Shown here: positions 23,406 through 32,545 of the stretch, in pieces | How positions within the stretch are numbered: the first letter of the stretch is position 1 | Layout: each line of letters starts with the position of its first letter | Source: Proteiniclasticum sediminis | GTDB lineage: Bacteria; Bacillota; Clostridia; Clostridiales; Clostridiaceae | Reading direction: 5' to 3' | NCBI RefSeq assembly: GCF_018128025.1 | Contig: NZ_JAGSCS010000014.1 | Coordinates: 1 to 64,000 of the forward strand | Length of the DNA: 64,000 bases | The notes under the pieces: generated by a model | What the model was told of the DNA's origin: nothing | The model's database searches: none | Seen by the model: the letters and a program-made list of their open reading frames with translations, nothing else | Program-made: the position numbers and the translations under genes

Positions 23406-23870
23406 ATGGAAGAAAACATGAACAAAAGAAGAGAAATCCAAAATGTGAAACACGACGTGGTACAGGCCTCCTTGGAACGACTGATCCAGGAGCATGATGA
23501 ATTTTTTAACTTTGTAAATCTCAATGAAGGCTGGTATCGCTGGGTATCGGGAAAATATACCGTCACCAACATTGATTCCATGGGGGAAACGCTCATCGAG
23601 AATGTCACCCAATATTGTAAGGACCTTAATGTGGGCACCGACGGCCATCGTTGCACGGAGCGGATTTTGGTGCTGGACTACAAGGGCGTGCTGTTTCTCC
23701 TGCGAAAGCTGGACGGTAAAGAGGATTTCTCCGCCATATCCATCATCGACAATCCTGGAAATTTCCGCATGATCTTCTGGGACAAGCTGCAGCAGTACCT
23801 GGAAAAGAAGCTGGAGCGGCTGAAAGCCGAAGCGGAGCTTACCCGGGAAAAAACCTATCTGCACGAATAG
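23406..23870 (+). CDS. Hypothetical protein, soluble, 154 aa
   Basis: I do not recognise this family. The protein has a helical N-terminus, a mixed alpha/beta middle (WYRWVSGKYTVTNIDSM; RILVLDYKGVLFLLRKLD) and a charged helical C-terminus. No signal peptide or membrane segment. Start at 23406 chosen by CGAGGTG. GC and codon use match the host. Ends at a hairpin (23882-23903) shared with ade. Confidence 0.7.
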   Translation: MEENMNKRREIQNVKHDVVQASLERLIQEHDEFFNFVNLNEGWYRWVSGKYTVTNIDSMGETLIENVTQYCKDLNVGTDGHRCTERILVLDYKGVLFLLRKLDGKEDFSAISIIDNPGNFRMIFWDKLQQYLEKKLERLKAEAELTREKTYLHE

Positions 23871-23881
23871 CTGAAAAAGGA

Positions 23882-23903
23882 AGAGACCGCCTCGGCGGTC
23901 TCT
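23882..23903. terminator. Convergent hairpin terminator
   Basis: AGAGACCGCC-TC-GGCGGTCTCT between two convergent genes; weak T-tail on the plus side (ATTATT), TTTTCAGC-like on the minus side. Confidence 0.6.
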
Positions 23904-23919
23904 ATTATTATGCGCTGAT

Positions 23920-25650
23920 TTAATCTCTTGCGGCGCTGACGGGGATGAAGTCCCCGGTGGCGGTGGCAAAAAGCCCCCGGTCCGTGATCTTCAGCTCCGG
24001 AATCACCGGAAGGGTAAGAAACGACAGGGTGAGGAAGGGGTTGAAGGTAAGATCATTGAAAAAATCTTTTGCCGTGGCATGGAGGTGGTGAAGAGCCCGG
24101 GAAATATCCTCCAGGGGTTCCTGGGACATGAGCCCTGCTAAAGGAAGCGCCAGCTCCGCCAGGACTTTGCCATCGTCGACCAGGACAATCCCGCCGCCGA
24201 TGACGGCTAGGCGCTCCATGGCCAGGAGAAGATCCCCGTCCTCGACGCCCATGGCCACGATATTGTGGGAGTCATGGGCGATGGTGGTGGCCACGGCCCC
24301 TTTGATCATCCCAAAACCGGTGACCACGCCTTTGCCGCAGGTGCCAGAATTTCCATGGCGCTCCTGGACCAGAATCTTCATCAGGTCCCGCTGCACATCG
24401 CTCTGGAAACGAGGTCCGCTGACGGGGACCACCTCGTGGTCCGTGAGGAGGGAGTTGGGATGGATCCGGATGACATTCACCGCATCACTGCTTAAAGGAA
24501 ATTCCAGATCCGCTAGGGTCAGAGGCGGGAGCTTCACCGTATTTTTTGCCAGGGGTTCCTGATGATTGCCAAAATCAAAGAGCGTGGCGCCATGGTCCAC
24601 CAGAAGTTCCCCATCCTTATAGACCTTTTCAATGGTGAAGGTTTGAAGATCCGAGAGCACCAGAAGATCTGCCTGATAACCGGGAGCCACGGCTCCCCGG
24701 TCATGGAGCCGGTAACACTCTGCAGGATTCAGGGTGGCCATGCGCAGGGCCTCCACAGGAGTCAGACCCTCTTCGATGGCACGGCGGACCATGAGGTCGA
24801 TGCTGCCGTTTTCAGCCAGATCGCTGATGTGGATGTCATCGGTGCAGAAGGTGAAGCGCCGGTGATTGGCAGAATTTACCAAAGGGATCAGGGCCTCGAA
24901 GTTCTTGGCCACGGAGCCCTCCCGGATATGGATGTAGAAGCCTTTGGACAGACGGTCCATGGCTTCTTCCCTGGTGGTGCACTCATGGTCGGTGCTGATC
25001 CCGGCTGTTCGGTAAACATTATTGTCCATGGCCGAAAGACCGCTGCCGTGGCCATCCACCACCAGTTTCCGGGACAGGGTGTCGCGGAGCTTTCTGGCCA
25101 TGTCCGGCTCCACGTCCTTCACCGCCTGAAGATCCATGACCTCCGCCAAACCCAATACCCGCTCTTCCTCAAGGAAATCTCGCAGATCATCGGCTCTTAG
25201 GACGGCACCGGAGGTTTCCAGGGCCGTGGCGGGGACGCAGGAGGAGAGCATGGCATAGAAATCCACCGGGAGATTCTCCGAAGTATCCAGCATGTAGCGA
25301 ATGCCTTCCCGGCCCAGCACATTGGCGATTTCATGGGGGTCCATGACCACGGCGGTGACGCCGTGGGGAAGCGCCGCTTTGGAAAACTCCTTGGGGGTGA
25401 CCAGGGTGGACTCAATGTGGATATGGGCATCCATGAGGGCAGGAACCAGGTACTGTCCCTGGAGATCCTCCTCCACATGGCCCACATAGGCTTCGCCGAA
25501 GCCCACGATGTAGCCGTCCTTTATGGCCACATCCCGGGGGAGGATTTCCCCGCTGAAGACATCCACCACCTGGGCATGGCGAAGAACCCGGTCGCAGGGG
25601 ATCCTTCCTGCCGAAGCTTCTATGCGTGTTCGCTGGGTTTCTTTATTCAT
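23920..25650 (-). CDS. ade: Adenine deaminase
   Basis: The 576-aa amidohydrolase converts adenine to hypoxanthine and ammonia in purine salvage. Seen: PALMDAHIHIEST metal site (about 72-84), GVTAVVMDPHEIANVLG (about 100-116), STDHECTT (about 214) and a conserved C-terminal region with SHDSHN-type histidines (AHDSHNIVAMG). Length fits. Minus-strand promoter TTGACA (25705-25710)-N17-TATAGT (25682-25687); no purine riboswitch seen. Confidence 0.95.
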   Translation of the reverse strand: MNKETQRTRIEASAGRIPCDRVLRHAQVVDVFSGEILPRDVAIKDGYIVGFGEAYVGHVEEDLQGQYLVPALMDAHIHIESTLVTPKEFSKAALPHGVTAVVMDPHEIANVLGREGIRYMLDTSENLPVDFYAMLSSCVPATALETSGAVLRADDLRDFLEEERVLGLAEVMDLQAVKDVEPDMARKLRDTLSRKLVVDGHGSGLSAMDNNVYRTAGISTDHECTTREEAMDRLSKGFYIHIREGSVAKNFEALIPLVNSANHRRFTFCTDDIHISDLAENGSIDLMVRRAIEEGLTPVEALRMATLNPAECYRLHDRGAVAPGYQADLLVLSDLQTFTIEKVYKDGELLVDHGATLFDFGNHQEPLAKNTVKLPPLTLADLEFPLSSDAVNVIRIHPNSLLTDHEVVPVSGPRFQSDVQRDLMKILVQERHGNSGTCGKGVVTGFGMIKGAVATTIAHDSHNIVAMGVEDGDLLLAMERLAVIGGGIVLVDDGKVLAELALPLAGLMSQEPLEDISRALHHLHATAKDFFNDLTFNPFLTLSFLTLPVIPELKITDRGLFATATGDFIPVSAARD

Positions 25651-25681
25651 CCGAGTGCACCTCTTTCGCTAGTTTAGTAGT

Positions 25682-25710
25682 ACTATAGGGGAAAATAAGA
25701 GGGCTGTCAA
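25682..25710 (-). promoter_or_regulatory. Promoter of ade
   Basis: On the minus strand TTGACA, 17-bp spacer, TATAGT. Confidence 0.75.
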
Positions 25711-25732
25711 TGAAGGAAAAGAAGCTGAACAC

Positions 25733-25758
25733 AAAAAAAGCTGGCAGAAACTGCCAGC
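25733..25758 (-). terminator. Terminator of the S9 peptidase gene
   Basis: GCTGGCAG-TTT-CTGCCAGC followed by T7 on the minus strand. Confidence 0.9.
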
Positions 25759-25780
25759 GAAGAAAAATATAGTGAAGAGG

Positions 25781-27787
25781 TTACTCGTCAGCGGTTTTTA
25801 GGGTCCGGTACCGGGCAAACCAGCCGGAAATTTCCTCCAGACGCCTCTGGCGGTGCTTCGGCTTTCCGGAACGGGACAGCTCATGGTTCTCGCCCTTAAA
25901 GAGACACAGGCGGGACTCCACATTGTGGTATTTCAGGGCCGTGAACATCTGGAGACCTTCCGTGAGCCAGCAGCGGTAATCTTCTTCCGAATGGATGAAG
26001 AGCGTGGGAGTCACCACCTGGTCTGCATATTTCAGGGGAGAATGCCACCACATTTTCGCGTGGTTATCCCAGGGGGAAGAGGCATTCTGATCATCGGCGA
26101 AATAGTAGCCGATGTCCGTGGTATTGAACATGGAAATCCAGTTGGAGATGCTGCGCTGGGAAACGGCAGCCTTGAAGCGGTTGGTGTGACCGATGATCCA
26201 GTTGGTCATGAACCCGCCGTAGGATCCGCCCGTGACAAAGAGGTTCGAAAGATCCATGTCCGGATAGGTGAAGAGGGCCAGGTCCGTGAAGTTCATGAGA
26301 TCCTCATAGTCGATGGTGCCGTATTTCCCCCGGATATCGGAGAAGTCGTTGCCCTTGCCGTCGGATCCCCGGGGATTGCAGAAGACCACATAGTAGCCCT
26401 GGGCGGCAAAGAGCTGGAGTTCATGATAGAACACGCTGCCGTAGACGGTTTTGGGTCCGCCGTGAATTTCCAGGAGCACCGGCCAGGTTTTGCCTTCCGT
26501 GTAGTCCACGGGCTTCAGGACAAAACCGTCGATGACGGTGCCGTCATCCAGGGTGAGTTTCAGGGGTTCCGGAAGGGAAAGCTGAATTTCTTCCTGGACC
26601 CAGGTGTTGAATGAGGATACCGGAAGTGCAGGCGCCTCCAGGAAGTAGAGTTCCTGGAGGGTGGTGTTCTTCATGGCGATGTAGGCCACGTGACCGTTTT
26701 TCACACTGACGCCGTCCACGGATCCTTCCTCGGTGATGACGGGGCGCAGTACTCCCTCCCGGTTCACCTTCCACAGCTCGGCGTTGGTGCCCAGGGTGGT
26801 GGTGAAATAGAGTTCCCCACCGTCCACCACCCGGGTTTTGGATCCGCCATAGCGGGCATCGCTGCCCACGGAATTGTAGAGGGACTGGTCCAGATCCGGC
26901 GTGATGAGGGCTAAGGTATCCGTGAGAAGATCATAGGTGTAGAACTTTCCGTTTTCATTGAGGCCCAGTTTCTTCATGTCCGTGGCGGTGAAGATGAGGG
27001 TATCCTTGTCCAGAAAGTCGGCAAAGCTGATGGTGAGGCCTGGGGTGTCCAAGACCCGCACCGTCTCTCCGTCGAAGTAGGAGAGCTCATTAAGCAGCTC
27101 TTCCTTGTCCTGGAAGGTGCTGGACACGAGGACGGCCTTGTTCTTTTCTTCATTCAGCTTGACGCTTTCCACGTTGGTGTATTCGCCCGTGAGATAGCCT
27201 TGGAAGGTTCCCTGGGCGTCAAAACGGCAAAGCCGGCTTCGCTTTTTCGAGGTAAAACCGCCGCCATTGGACCAGAAGGGGATTTCCTCCAGGACCTCAT
27301 AGTCCTCTTCCTCCTTCAGGCGTTTCAGCTCGTCGGAAAGCTCCGTTTCGCTGAGGTTCAGCTGATCCTTGGCGTTGAGATCAAAGGCGCAGGTGGCGAG
27401 GACATCGCCGCCGGCAAGAAAATCAAAGCTGCCGAGGCTCTTTTTCAGCCGAAGGTATTTGTCCGCTTCACCGCCATGGATATTGATGCGGTAAAGCTGG
27501 GTGAACTCCTTGTGGGACTCTGCGGCCTCCTTGTCCTTGGGATCCCGGATGGTGGCGAAGACCAGATGCTCATCATCCTGCCATTTAAAGGAAGATTCCT
27601 TGTCAAAGGTGGTGAGCTTACGGATCTTTCTTGTGGCGACTTCTGCCAGGTAGAGATTGGAGCGGTATTTGTTTTCTTCCATGTCCGCCTCGTGGACCAC
27701 AAAGCCCACATGACGGCCGTCGGGGGAATGCTCAATGCCGGAGAGGAATTTATAGTTTTTAAAATCATCCAGGGTCAGTTTACGCAT
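25781..27787 (-). CDS. S9-family (acylaminoacyl/dipeptidyl) peptidase
   Basis: 668 aa, cytoplasmic (no signal). The N-terminal ~400 residues form a beta-propeller with WD40-like PD40 repeats (SPDGRHVGFV near 20); the C-terminal alpha/beta hydrolase carries the triad S522 (GGSYGGF), D603 (SEEDYR) and H635 (GENHELS). Such enzymes clip oligopeptides, consistent with a peptide-fermenting lifestyle. Single gene, with its own terminator. Confidence 0.92.
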   Translation of the reverse strand: MRKLTLDDFKNYKFLSGIEHSPDGRHVGFVVHEADMEENKYRSNLYLAEVATRKIRKLTTFDKESSFKWQDDEHLVFATIRDPKDKEAAESHKEFTQLYRINIHGGEADKYLRLKKSLGSFDFLAGGDVLATCAFDLNAKDQLNLSETELSDELKRLKEEEDYEVLEEIPFWSNGGGFTSKKRSRLCRFDAQGTFQGYLTGEYTNVESVKLNEEKNKAVLVSSTFQDKEELLNELSYFDGETVRVLDTPGLTISFADFLDKDTLIFTATDMKKLGLNENGKFYTYDLLTDTLALITPDLDQSLYNSVGSDARYGGSKTRVVDGGELYFTTTLGTNAELWKVNREGVLRPVITEEGSVDGVSVKNGHVAYIAMKNTTLQELYFLEAPALPVSSFNTWVQEEIQLSLPEPLKLTLDDGTVIDGFVLKPVDYTEGKTWPVLLEIHGGPKTVYGSVFYHELQLFAAQGYYVVFCNPRGSDGKGNDFSDIRGKYGTIDYEDLMNFTDLALFTYPDMDLSNLFVTGGSYGGFMTNWIIGHTNRFKAAVSQRSISNWISMFNTTDIGYYFADDQNASSPWDNHAKMWWHSPLKYADQVVTPTLFIHSEEDYRCWLTEGLQMFTALKYHNVESRLCLFKGENHELSRSGKPKHRQRRLEEISGWFARYRTLKTADE

Positions 27788-27953
27788 GGGTTTCCTCCAT
27801 TATTCATCGTAACGCCAAAGGGAATGGGGTTTACCCGGAAAATGACGTCCATGAGTTCAATATACCCCATTCCAGGGATCTTTTTTCGCGGGAAAGCCCA
27901 ACATCTGTACGTTTCCCCGGATTATCTGTACACGGGAAAAAAGCCCAAACGAA

Positions 27954-27979
27954 ATCCCGCCAGGGGGAACCGGCGGGAT
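27954..27979 (-). terminator. Terminator of sodA
   Basis: ATCCCGCC/GGCGGGAT hairpin 40 bp beyond the SOD stop on the minus strand. Confidence 0.65.
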
Positions 27980-28020
27980 CACGCTAGGCCTTTTTCTTAT
28001 AAGGAGGTTGATGACTTCAG

Positions 28021-28629
28021 TTACTTGACTTCGGCAAACCGTCGGGCCACTTCATCCCAGTTGACGACATTGAACCAGTTCTCGATATACTCCGGTCTGC
28101 GGTTCTGATACTTCAGATAGTAGGCATGCTCCCACACGTCCAGTCCCAGGATGGCTTCCACTCCTTCGGAGATGGGGTTGTCCTGGTTGGCGGTGGAGGT
28201 GATGGCCAGCTTTCCGTCCTTGACGATGAGCCATGCCCATCCGGATCCGAAGCGTCCGGCTCCAGCCTTGGCAAAGGCGGCCTTGAACTCATCGTAGCTG
28301 CCAAATGCGCTGTTCAGAGCTTCCAGCAGTTCGCCTTCCGGCTTCTGTCCTTCTGCTTTCTTCATCACGGTCCAGAACAGGCTGTGATTGAGATGACCGC
28401 CGCCATTGTTTCGGACGGCTGTGCGGATGTCTTCCGGTACGCTGTCCAGATCGCGGATCAGCGCCTTCAGGTCCTTCTCCTGCAGCTCGGGATACTTTTC
28501 CAAAGCGGCATTGAGGTTATTGATGTAAGCCTGGTGATGCTTGGTGTGATGGATGTTCATGGTCATCTCATCCACATAGGGCTCCAGGTCGGCATATCCA
28601 TAAGGAAGGTTAGGTAATTCATGTTTCAT
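28021..28629 (-). CDS. sodA: Superoxide dismutase (Fe/Mn family)
   Basis: 202 aa; dismutates superoxide in the cytoplasm. Metal ligands: His near residue 27 (MNIHHTKHH), His near 77 ([11 protein letters not shown]), and [11 protein letters not shown] with Asp and His near 164-168. The start at 28629 follows GGAGGAATTAAAC; an upstream in-frame codon lies inside the ribosome site. The QDNPI and GSGWAWL motifs are those of the Mn/Fe family. Metal preference cannot be read with certainty. Unusual only in being a lone oxygen-defence gene in an otherwise anaerobic gene set. Confidence 0.96.
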   Translation of the reverse strand: MKHELPNLPYGYADLEPYVDEMTMNIHHTKHHQAYINNLNAALEKYPELQEKDLKALIRDLDSVPEDIRTAVRNNGGGHLNHSLFWTVMKKAEGQKPEGELLEALNSAFGSYDEFKAAFAKAGAGRFGSGWAWLIVKDGKLAITSTANQDNPISEGVEAILGLDVWEHAYYLKYQNRRPEYIENWFNVVNWDEVARRFAEVK

Positions 28630-28888
28630 GTTTAATTCCTCCAAAATCGTTAAAAATCAATATTTTCTCTCCCCCACGGGGAGGATGTTGTCTATGGTCT
28701 TATCTTACCTCAATTGAGAATTATATTCAATAGCATACAATTAAATTTAATCAAAATCTTTTGTTTATTCACCCTTTCTTCATAAAGAGGGTCAAACAAA
28801 AGCAAACCGGAAGCCTTTGGGGAACGGCGTTGACGCCATAAAGATCTGTGATAGAATGAAGATATTGAGCCTAAAGGAGGTAGAATAT

Positions 28889-29071
28889 ATGGAAATTAAA
28901 GATGCTGTACTTAAAGCCATGGCCGAAGCCGGAGCTCCCGTCAGCGCGGGGGAAGTGGAAAAGATCACCGGATTTGACCGCAAAGACATTGACAAGGCCT
29001 TCAAGGATTTGAAGAAGGAGGAGAAGATCGTCTCTCCTGTCCGCTGCAAGTGGGAACCTGCGGTTAAGTAG
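28889..29071 (+). CDS. 60-aa winged-helix-like DNA-binding protein
   Basis: The 60-aa sequence reads as one compact helix-turn-helix: helix DAVLKAMAEA, helix VSAGEVEKITG, recognition-type helix DRKDIDKAFKDLKKE, then a two-strand wing KIVSPVRCKWEPAV. Small MarR-like single-domain proteins of this kind are common in Clostridia. AAAGGAGG lies 7 bp before the ATG. Target unknown. A 48-bp perfect palindrome lies 14 bp after the stop. Confidence 0.65.
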   Translation: MEIKDAVLKAMAEAGAPVSAGEVEKITGFDRKDIDKAFKDLKKEEKIVSPVRCKWEPAVK

Positions 29072-29085
29072 ATCTTTTTTAGCAG

Positions 29086-29133
29086 TAAATAGACATATCC
29101 CCGCATGACGTCATGCGGGGATATGTCTATTTA
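29086..29133. repeat. 48-bp perfect palindrome
   Basis: Two 24-base arms (start TAAATAGACATATCCCCGCA) meet at GAC|GTC with no loop bases, centre at 29109.5. It may act as a bidirectional terminator between convergent genes, but a loopless 24-bp arm is unusual and the T-tail is only TTTA. Confidence 0.95.
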
Positions 29134-29179
29134 TAGGGGAATTCAGGCAAGGTTCCTGGGCATGCTAGGAGACCGATCC

Positions 29180-29977
29180 TTAGGAATCCCGGAATTTGGT
29201 GATCTTTTCGTCGATTTTCTTGCGGTTCTCCACGTAGGTGTTTTTCAGCTTGTTGAAAATTTCGCTTTCCTTTAAAGGACGCATTTGGGGGAAAGCGTTG
29301 AACAGTCTGCGGTTCATGAACCGTCCCTTTTGGAAGAGGGCCTTGACCTTGTCGCTGTAGATTTCCGTATCTTCGATTTTCTCCTGGAGCATGAGCTTCA
29401 GATCCTCCACCCGGAGACGGCCTTCCCGGACATGGCGTTCCAGGTCTTCCCGCACGGCGGCCAGCCGGCCATTAAGAAGAAGGAGATGGCGCACAGTGAG
29501 AAAGAGATCGGAGAGAAACAGCGCTAAAATGGCGCTGGCGGATACCGCCTGGAAGTAGGCGGGGATCCTGCCGATGGCTTCGGCCATGACCGGATGAAGC
29601 ACCCGGACCAGAAGTACGGAGAAGGTGGCAAAAACCAGAGCGCCCAGCAGAAAGACCCGACCATGGATGTTGAAGGGTCTTCCGGAATAATCCCACCATC
29701 GGGTGTGGAAAAGCCGTTCCAGAATCACCGAGGTCAGATACTCCACCGTGGAGGTGAGCACCATGCTGGAGAGAAATAGAGGCACGAGACCCGTCTTCGG
29801 GTCATCAAAGACCAGAAGGATGAGCAGGGCCCCAAAACCGTACACGGGGCACAGGGGGCCCGTGAGGAATCCCCGGTTCACCAGTCTTTTTTCGGTGATG
29901 GAACAGAGCGTGGACTCGTAGGCCCACCCCAGGAAGCTGTAGAGAATGAAGTAGAGAAACCATACCGTCAAATTCAT
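29180..29977 (-). CDS. CmpB-type putative ABC transporter permease-like membrane protein
   Basis: 265 aa. The N-terminal ~165 residues hold about five hydrophobic segments with motifs FLGWAYES (about 15-22), NRGFLTGPLCPVYGFGA (about 34-50) and WWDYSG...NIHGRV typical of PF06541 proteins (annotated as ABC_trans_CmpB). The C-terminal 100 residues are charged and helical, predicted cytoplasmic. Function unknown. Minus strand, single gene. Confidence 0.75.
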   Translation of the reverse strand: MNLTVWFLYFILYSFLGWAYESTLCSITEKRLVNRGFLTGPLCPVYGFGALLILLVFDDPKTGLVPLFLSSMVLTSTVEYLTSVILERLFHTRWWDYSGRPFNIHGRVFLLGALVFATFSVLLVRVLHPVMAEAIGRIPAYFQAVSASAILALFLSDLFLTVRHLLLLNGRLAAVREDLERHVREGRLRVEDLKLMLQEKIEDTEIYSDKVKALFQKGRFMNRRLFNAFPQMRPLKESEIFNKLKNTYVENRKKIDEKITKFRDS

Positions 29978-30053
29978 ACTGCACCGCCTTTACTCGCTGA
30001 CATTATCTTCAGCATACCCCGAAAACCTTAAAAAAACTACAAGTGCTGCCGGA

Positions 30054-30665
30054 TTACCCCAGGGCTATCCGTCGATCGGCAATGCGGTTGATGAAGTCCT
30101 CGTCATGGGAGACGACGATGATGGCCTGGTCCTTCTTGATCCTTCCGATGATCTCCATGAGAAGATTCTTGTTCTCTGCATCGAGACTGCTGGTGGGCTC
30201 GTCAAAGCACAGGACATCGGGCTGAAGAAGCAGGGCCCGGATGATGGCCACCCGTTGGCGCTGACCTCCGGAAAGCTCGGAAGGAAAACTCTTCTGTTTG
30301 TCCAGGAGCCCGAAATCCTGGAGGTACTGCTCCGCCTTCTGGCGGGCTTCCTCCGGGGAATAGAGCTTGTGGTACTTGGGGGCGATGAGGAGATTGTCCA
30401 GGACATTCAAGTGCTGGAAGAGGGAGGAGGACTGGAATACTAGCCCGATGCGGATCCGGTTTTTTTCATCCACCGGGATGCCGTCCAGGGTGAAGGAGCC
30501 ACTGTCTTCCTTCTCCAGGCGCACAATGCACTTCAAGAGGGTGGTTTTGCCCACACCGGAGGGACCGGTGATGGCCAGAACCTCGTTGCGGTCCACCTGG
30601 AAACTGATGTTTTCCAGGACCTTGGTTTCCCCATAGGATTTTGAGATCTTTTCAGCCTTGAACAT
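30054..30665 (-). CDS. Polar amino-acid ABC transporter, ATPase
   Basis: 203 aa, short but complete ABC ATPase: Walker A GPSGVGKTT (about 35-43), Q-loop FQSSSLF, signature LSGGQRQRVA (about 132-141), Walker B VLCFDEPTSSLD and a switch His in VVSHDEDF. Third gene of a substrate-binding/permease/ATPase operon; its ATG overlaps the permease stop by one base. HisP/GlnQ-type. The T-box upstream suggests histidine as substrate. Confidence 0.9.
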   Translation of the reverse strand: MFKAEKISKSYGETKVLENISFQVDRNEVLAITGPSGVGKTTLLKCIVRLEKEDSGSFTLDGIPVDEKNRIRIGLVFQSSSLFQHLNVLDNLLIAPKYHKLYSPEEARQKAEQYLQDFGLLDKQKSFPSELSGGQRQRVAIIRALLLQPDVLCFDEPTSSLDAENKNLLMEIIGRIKKDQAIIVVSHDEDFINRIADRRIALG

Positions 30666-31306
30666 TAGAACGTCACCTTCCTCATTCGGGACTCCATCTT
30701 CTTCAGGAACTTCTCAATGATGAAGCTCATGGTGAAGTAGAGGACGCCCGCGATAATGAACGGAGCAGCGGAAACATAGATATTGGCTAGGGTCTTGGAG
30801 ACCTTAATAAGCTCACTGAGGCCCAGGGCATAGATGAGAGCCGTATCCTTCAGCAGAACCAGCACCTCGTTGGAAAGAGAGGGGAAGCTGTTCCGGATGG
30901 CCAGGGGCAGAAGAATCTTGAAGAAGGTGAAGCCCTTGGAGAAGCCCAGGACATAGGCCACATCCTTCTGATCCTGGGGGATGCTCTGGATGCCTCCGCG
31001 AAGGATCTCCGCCAGATATCCCGTGTAGTTGAAGGTGAAGCCCAGGATGGCGGCGGGCATCCGGTCCAGGGTGATGCCGAAGTAGGGAAGGCCAAAGAAG
31101 ATGAAGATGAGCTGCAGAAGAAGCGGCGTTCCCCGAACGATGGAGATGTAAACGGAAATGATGGGCTTTAGGGGTTTCACCGTGTAGAGGTAGGTCACCA
31201 CAACCCCCAGAATGGCGGAACTGACCAAGGTGATGAGGAAATAGAACAGTGTCTGGCCCAGTCCTTCCAAGATGACGGTGTAGCTGGAGGTGAGGATGTT
31301 AATCAT
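30665..31306 (-). CDS. Polar amino-acid ABC transporter, permease
   Basis: 213 aa HisM/GlnP-type permease with about five TM helices and the EAA-type loop (AYVLGFSKGFTFFKILLPLA, about 125-144). A single permease gene, so it would act as a homodimer. Overlaps the binding-protein gene by 8 bp. Confidence 0.9.
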   Translation of the reverse strand: MINILTSSYTVILEGLGQTLFYFLITLVSSAILGVVVTYLYTVKPLKPIISVYISIVRGTPLLLQLIFIFFGLPYFGITLDRMPAAILGFTFNYTGYLAEILRGGIQSIPQDQKDVAYVLGFSKGFTFFKILLPLAIRNSFPSLSNEVLVLLKDTALIYALGLSELIKVSKTLANIYVSAAPFIIAGVLYFTMSFIIEKFLKKMESRMRKVTF

Positions 31307-32084
31307 TGATGTAGACCTTTTTGATGGTCTCGAAGGTTCCGTCTTCGATCATGGCCTGAAGAGCCTCATTAACTTTTTTCAGGAGGGTGGTGTCGCCCTT
31401 GCGGAAGCCGATACCGTAGGACTCAGCCCCGAAGTTGTCGGAAAGAATTTTATAGTCCGCGGCATTCTTGGACAGGAGCACATAGCGGGCCAGCACTTCA
31501 TCGAGGACGATGGCGTCGCTGCGGCCGGCTTCCAGATCCAGGAAGAGATCCAGGTTGGAGTCGAAGGTTACCAGTTCGCCATTCTTCAGGTTTTTCACCA
31601 CATCGCCATCGGCGGTGACGGCGTCAAAAGCGCTGGAATCCTTTTGCACGGATACCACTTTTCCGGCCAAGTCAGCCTTGGTGTTGATGGAAGAGCTGGC
31701 CAGGGTGATGATGATCTGGGTGTTGTCCATATAGGGCTGGGAGAAGTTCACCTTTTCCTTGCGTTCCTCGGTGATGGTGTAGCCATTGAAGATCACATCG
31801 ATATTGCCGGCATTGAGTTCGCTTTCTTTCAGGGACCAGTCAATGGCCTGGAATTTAGGGGTCAGACCGATGCGCTTGAAGATTTCCTTGGCCAGATCCA
31901 CATCCAGGCCCACGATTTCGCCTTTCTCATTGCGGAAACCCATGGGGACGAAGGTGTCATCCAGGCCTACGACGATTTCCCCTTTCTTGACCAGGGCGTC
32001 ATAGGTGTCTTCGGATTTTGCCGGGGCCTTGGCGCACCCCGCCAGCAGCAGCATTCCCATCAGGACCATCAGTAATTTTTTCAT
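31299..32084 (-). CDS. Polar amino-acid ABC transporter, substrate-binding lipoprotein
   Basis: 261 aa with lipobox LLLAGC (Cys18) after a short signal peptide, so membrane-anchored on the outside. SBP_bac_3 fold: GLDDTFVPMGFRNEKGEIVG (about 39-58), LDVDLAKEIFKRIG and a YGIGFRKGD motif. First gene of the operon behind the T-box leader. Start has AGGAGGAAAAACC upstream. Confidence 0.92.
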   Translation of the reverse strand: MKKLLMVLMGMLLLAGCAKAPAKSEDTYDALVKKGEIVVGLDDTFVPMGFRNEKGEIVGLDVDLAKEIFKRIGLTPKFQAIDWSLKESELNAGNIDVIFNGYTITEERKEKVNFSQPYMDNTQIIITLASSSINTKADLAGKVVSVQKDSSAFDAVTADGDVVKNLKNGELVTFDSNLDLFLDLEAGRSDAIVLDEVLARYVLLSKNAADYKILSDNFGAESYGIGFRKGDTTLLKKVNEALQAMIEDGTFETIKKVYIND

Positions 32085-32121
32085 TGGTTTTTCCTCCTCA
32101 TTGGTTGTTGTTTTGGGTAAT

Positions 32122-32402
32122 AAAAAAGTCCTTAGTCAATAAATGACTAAGGACGAATTTGACTTCGTGGTTCCACCTTACTTCGTCAGCACCTCACGAT
32201 GCTGGCCTCTTCGGGTACAATCATACCCTAGTCTTGATAACGGATGACAATTCCCGGCGTCCACTACTCTCCCCATAAAAGGATTTTGCAGATACTGCTC
32301 AAAGATGTGTTCTCCCATGCGCCATTGTTTTTTCACACCAACCAAAAACTCTCTGGAAATCTTGCATGAGGTACTCGTTCTTCTCAACGCGATTAAAATA
32401 TT
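32122..32402 (-). promoter_or_regulatory. T-box riboswitch, probable histidine specificity
   Basis: On the minus strand: GAGTA (loop E 5' side), CAGAGAG, then GAGAACACATC, where GAA (32312-32310) of loop E is followed by CAC (32309-32307, His codon) and a purine. The T-box AAGGTGGAACCACG is at 32179-32166. The terminator GTCCTTAGTCA/TGACTAAGGAC plus T6 is at 32154-32122. It controls the adjacent ABC operon. A Thr (ACA) or Asn (AAC) frame is possible; CAC best fits the spacing of the serS leader in this window, where UCC follows GAA. Confidence 0.8.
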
Positions 32403-32408
32403 GAATTC

Positions 32409-32437
32409 ATACTACACCCGGGATTTTTAAAATGCAA
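32409..32437 (-). promoter_or_regulatory. Promoter of T-box-ABC operon
   Basis: Minus strand TTGCAT (32437-32432), 17-bp spacer, TAGTAT (32414-32409). Confidence 0.7.
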
Positions 32438-32545
32438 GGGGCCATCCAAAGATTGCCAACCTGATTTTCTGGCAAGGATTTCAGCAAAGAAATTCCGGTG
32501 ACTTTTCGCCCGGATTTTACGAAATGCGAAATCCGAGAAAGGAAA

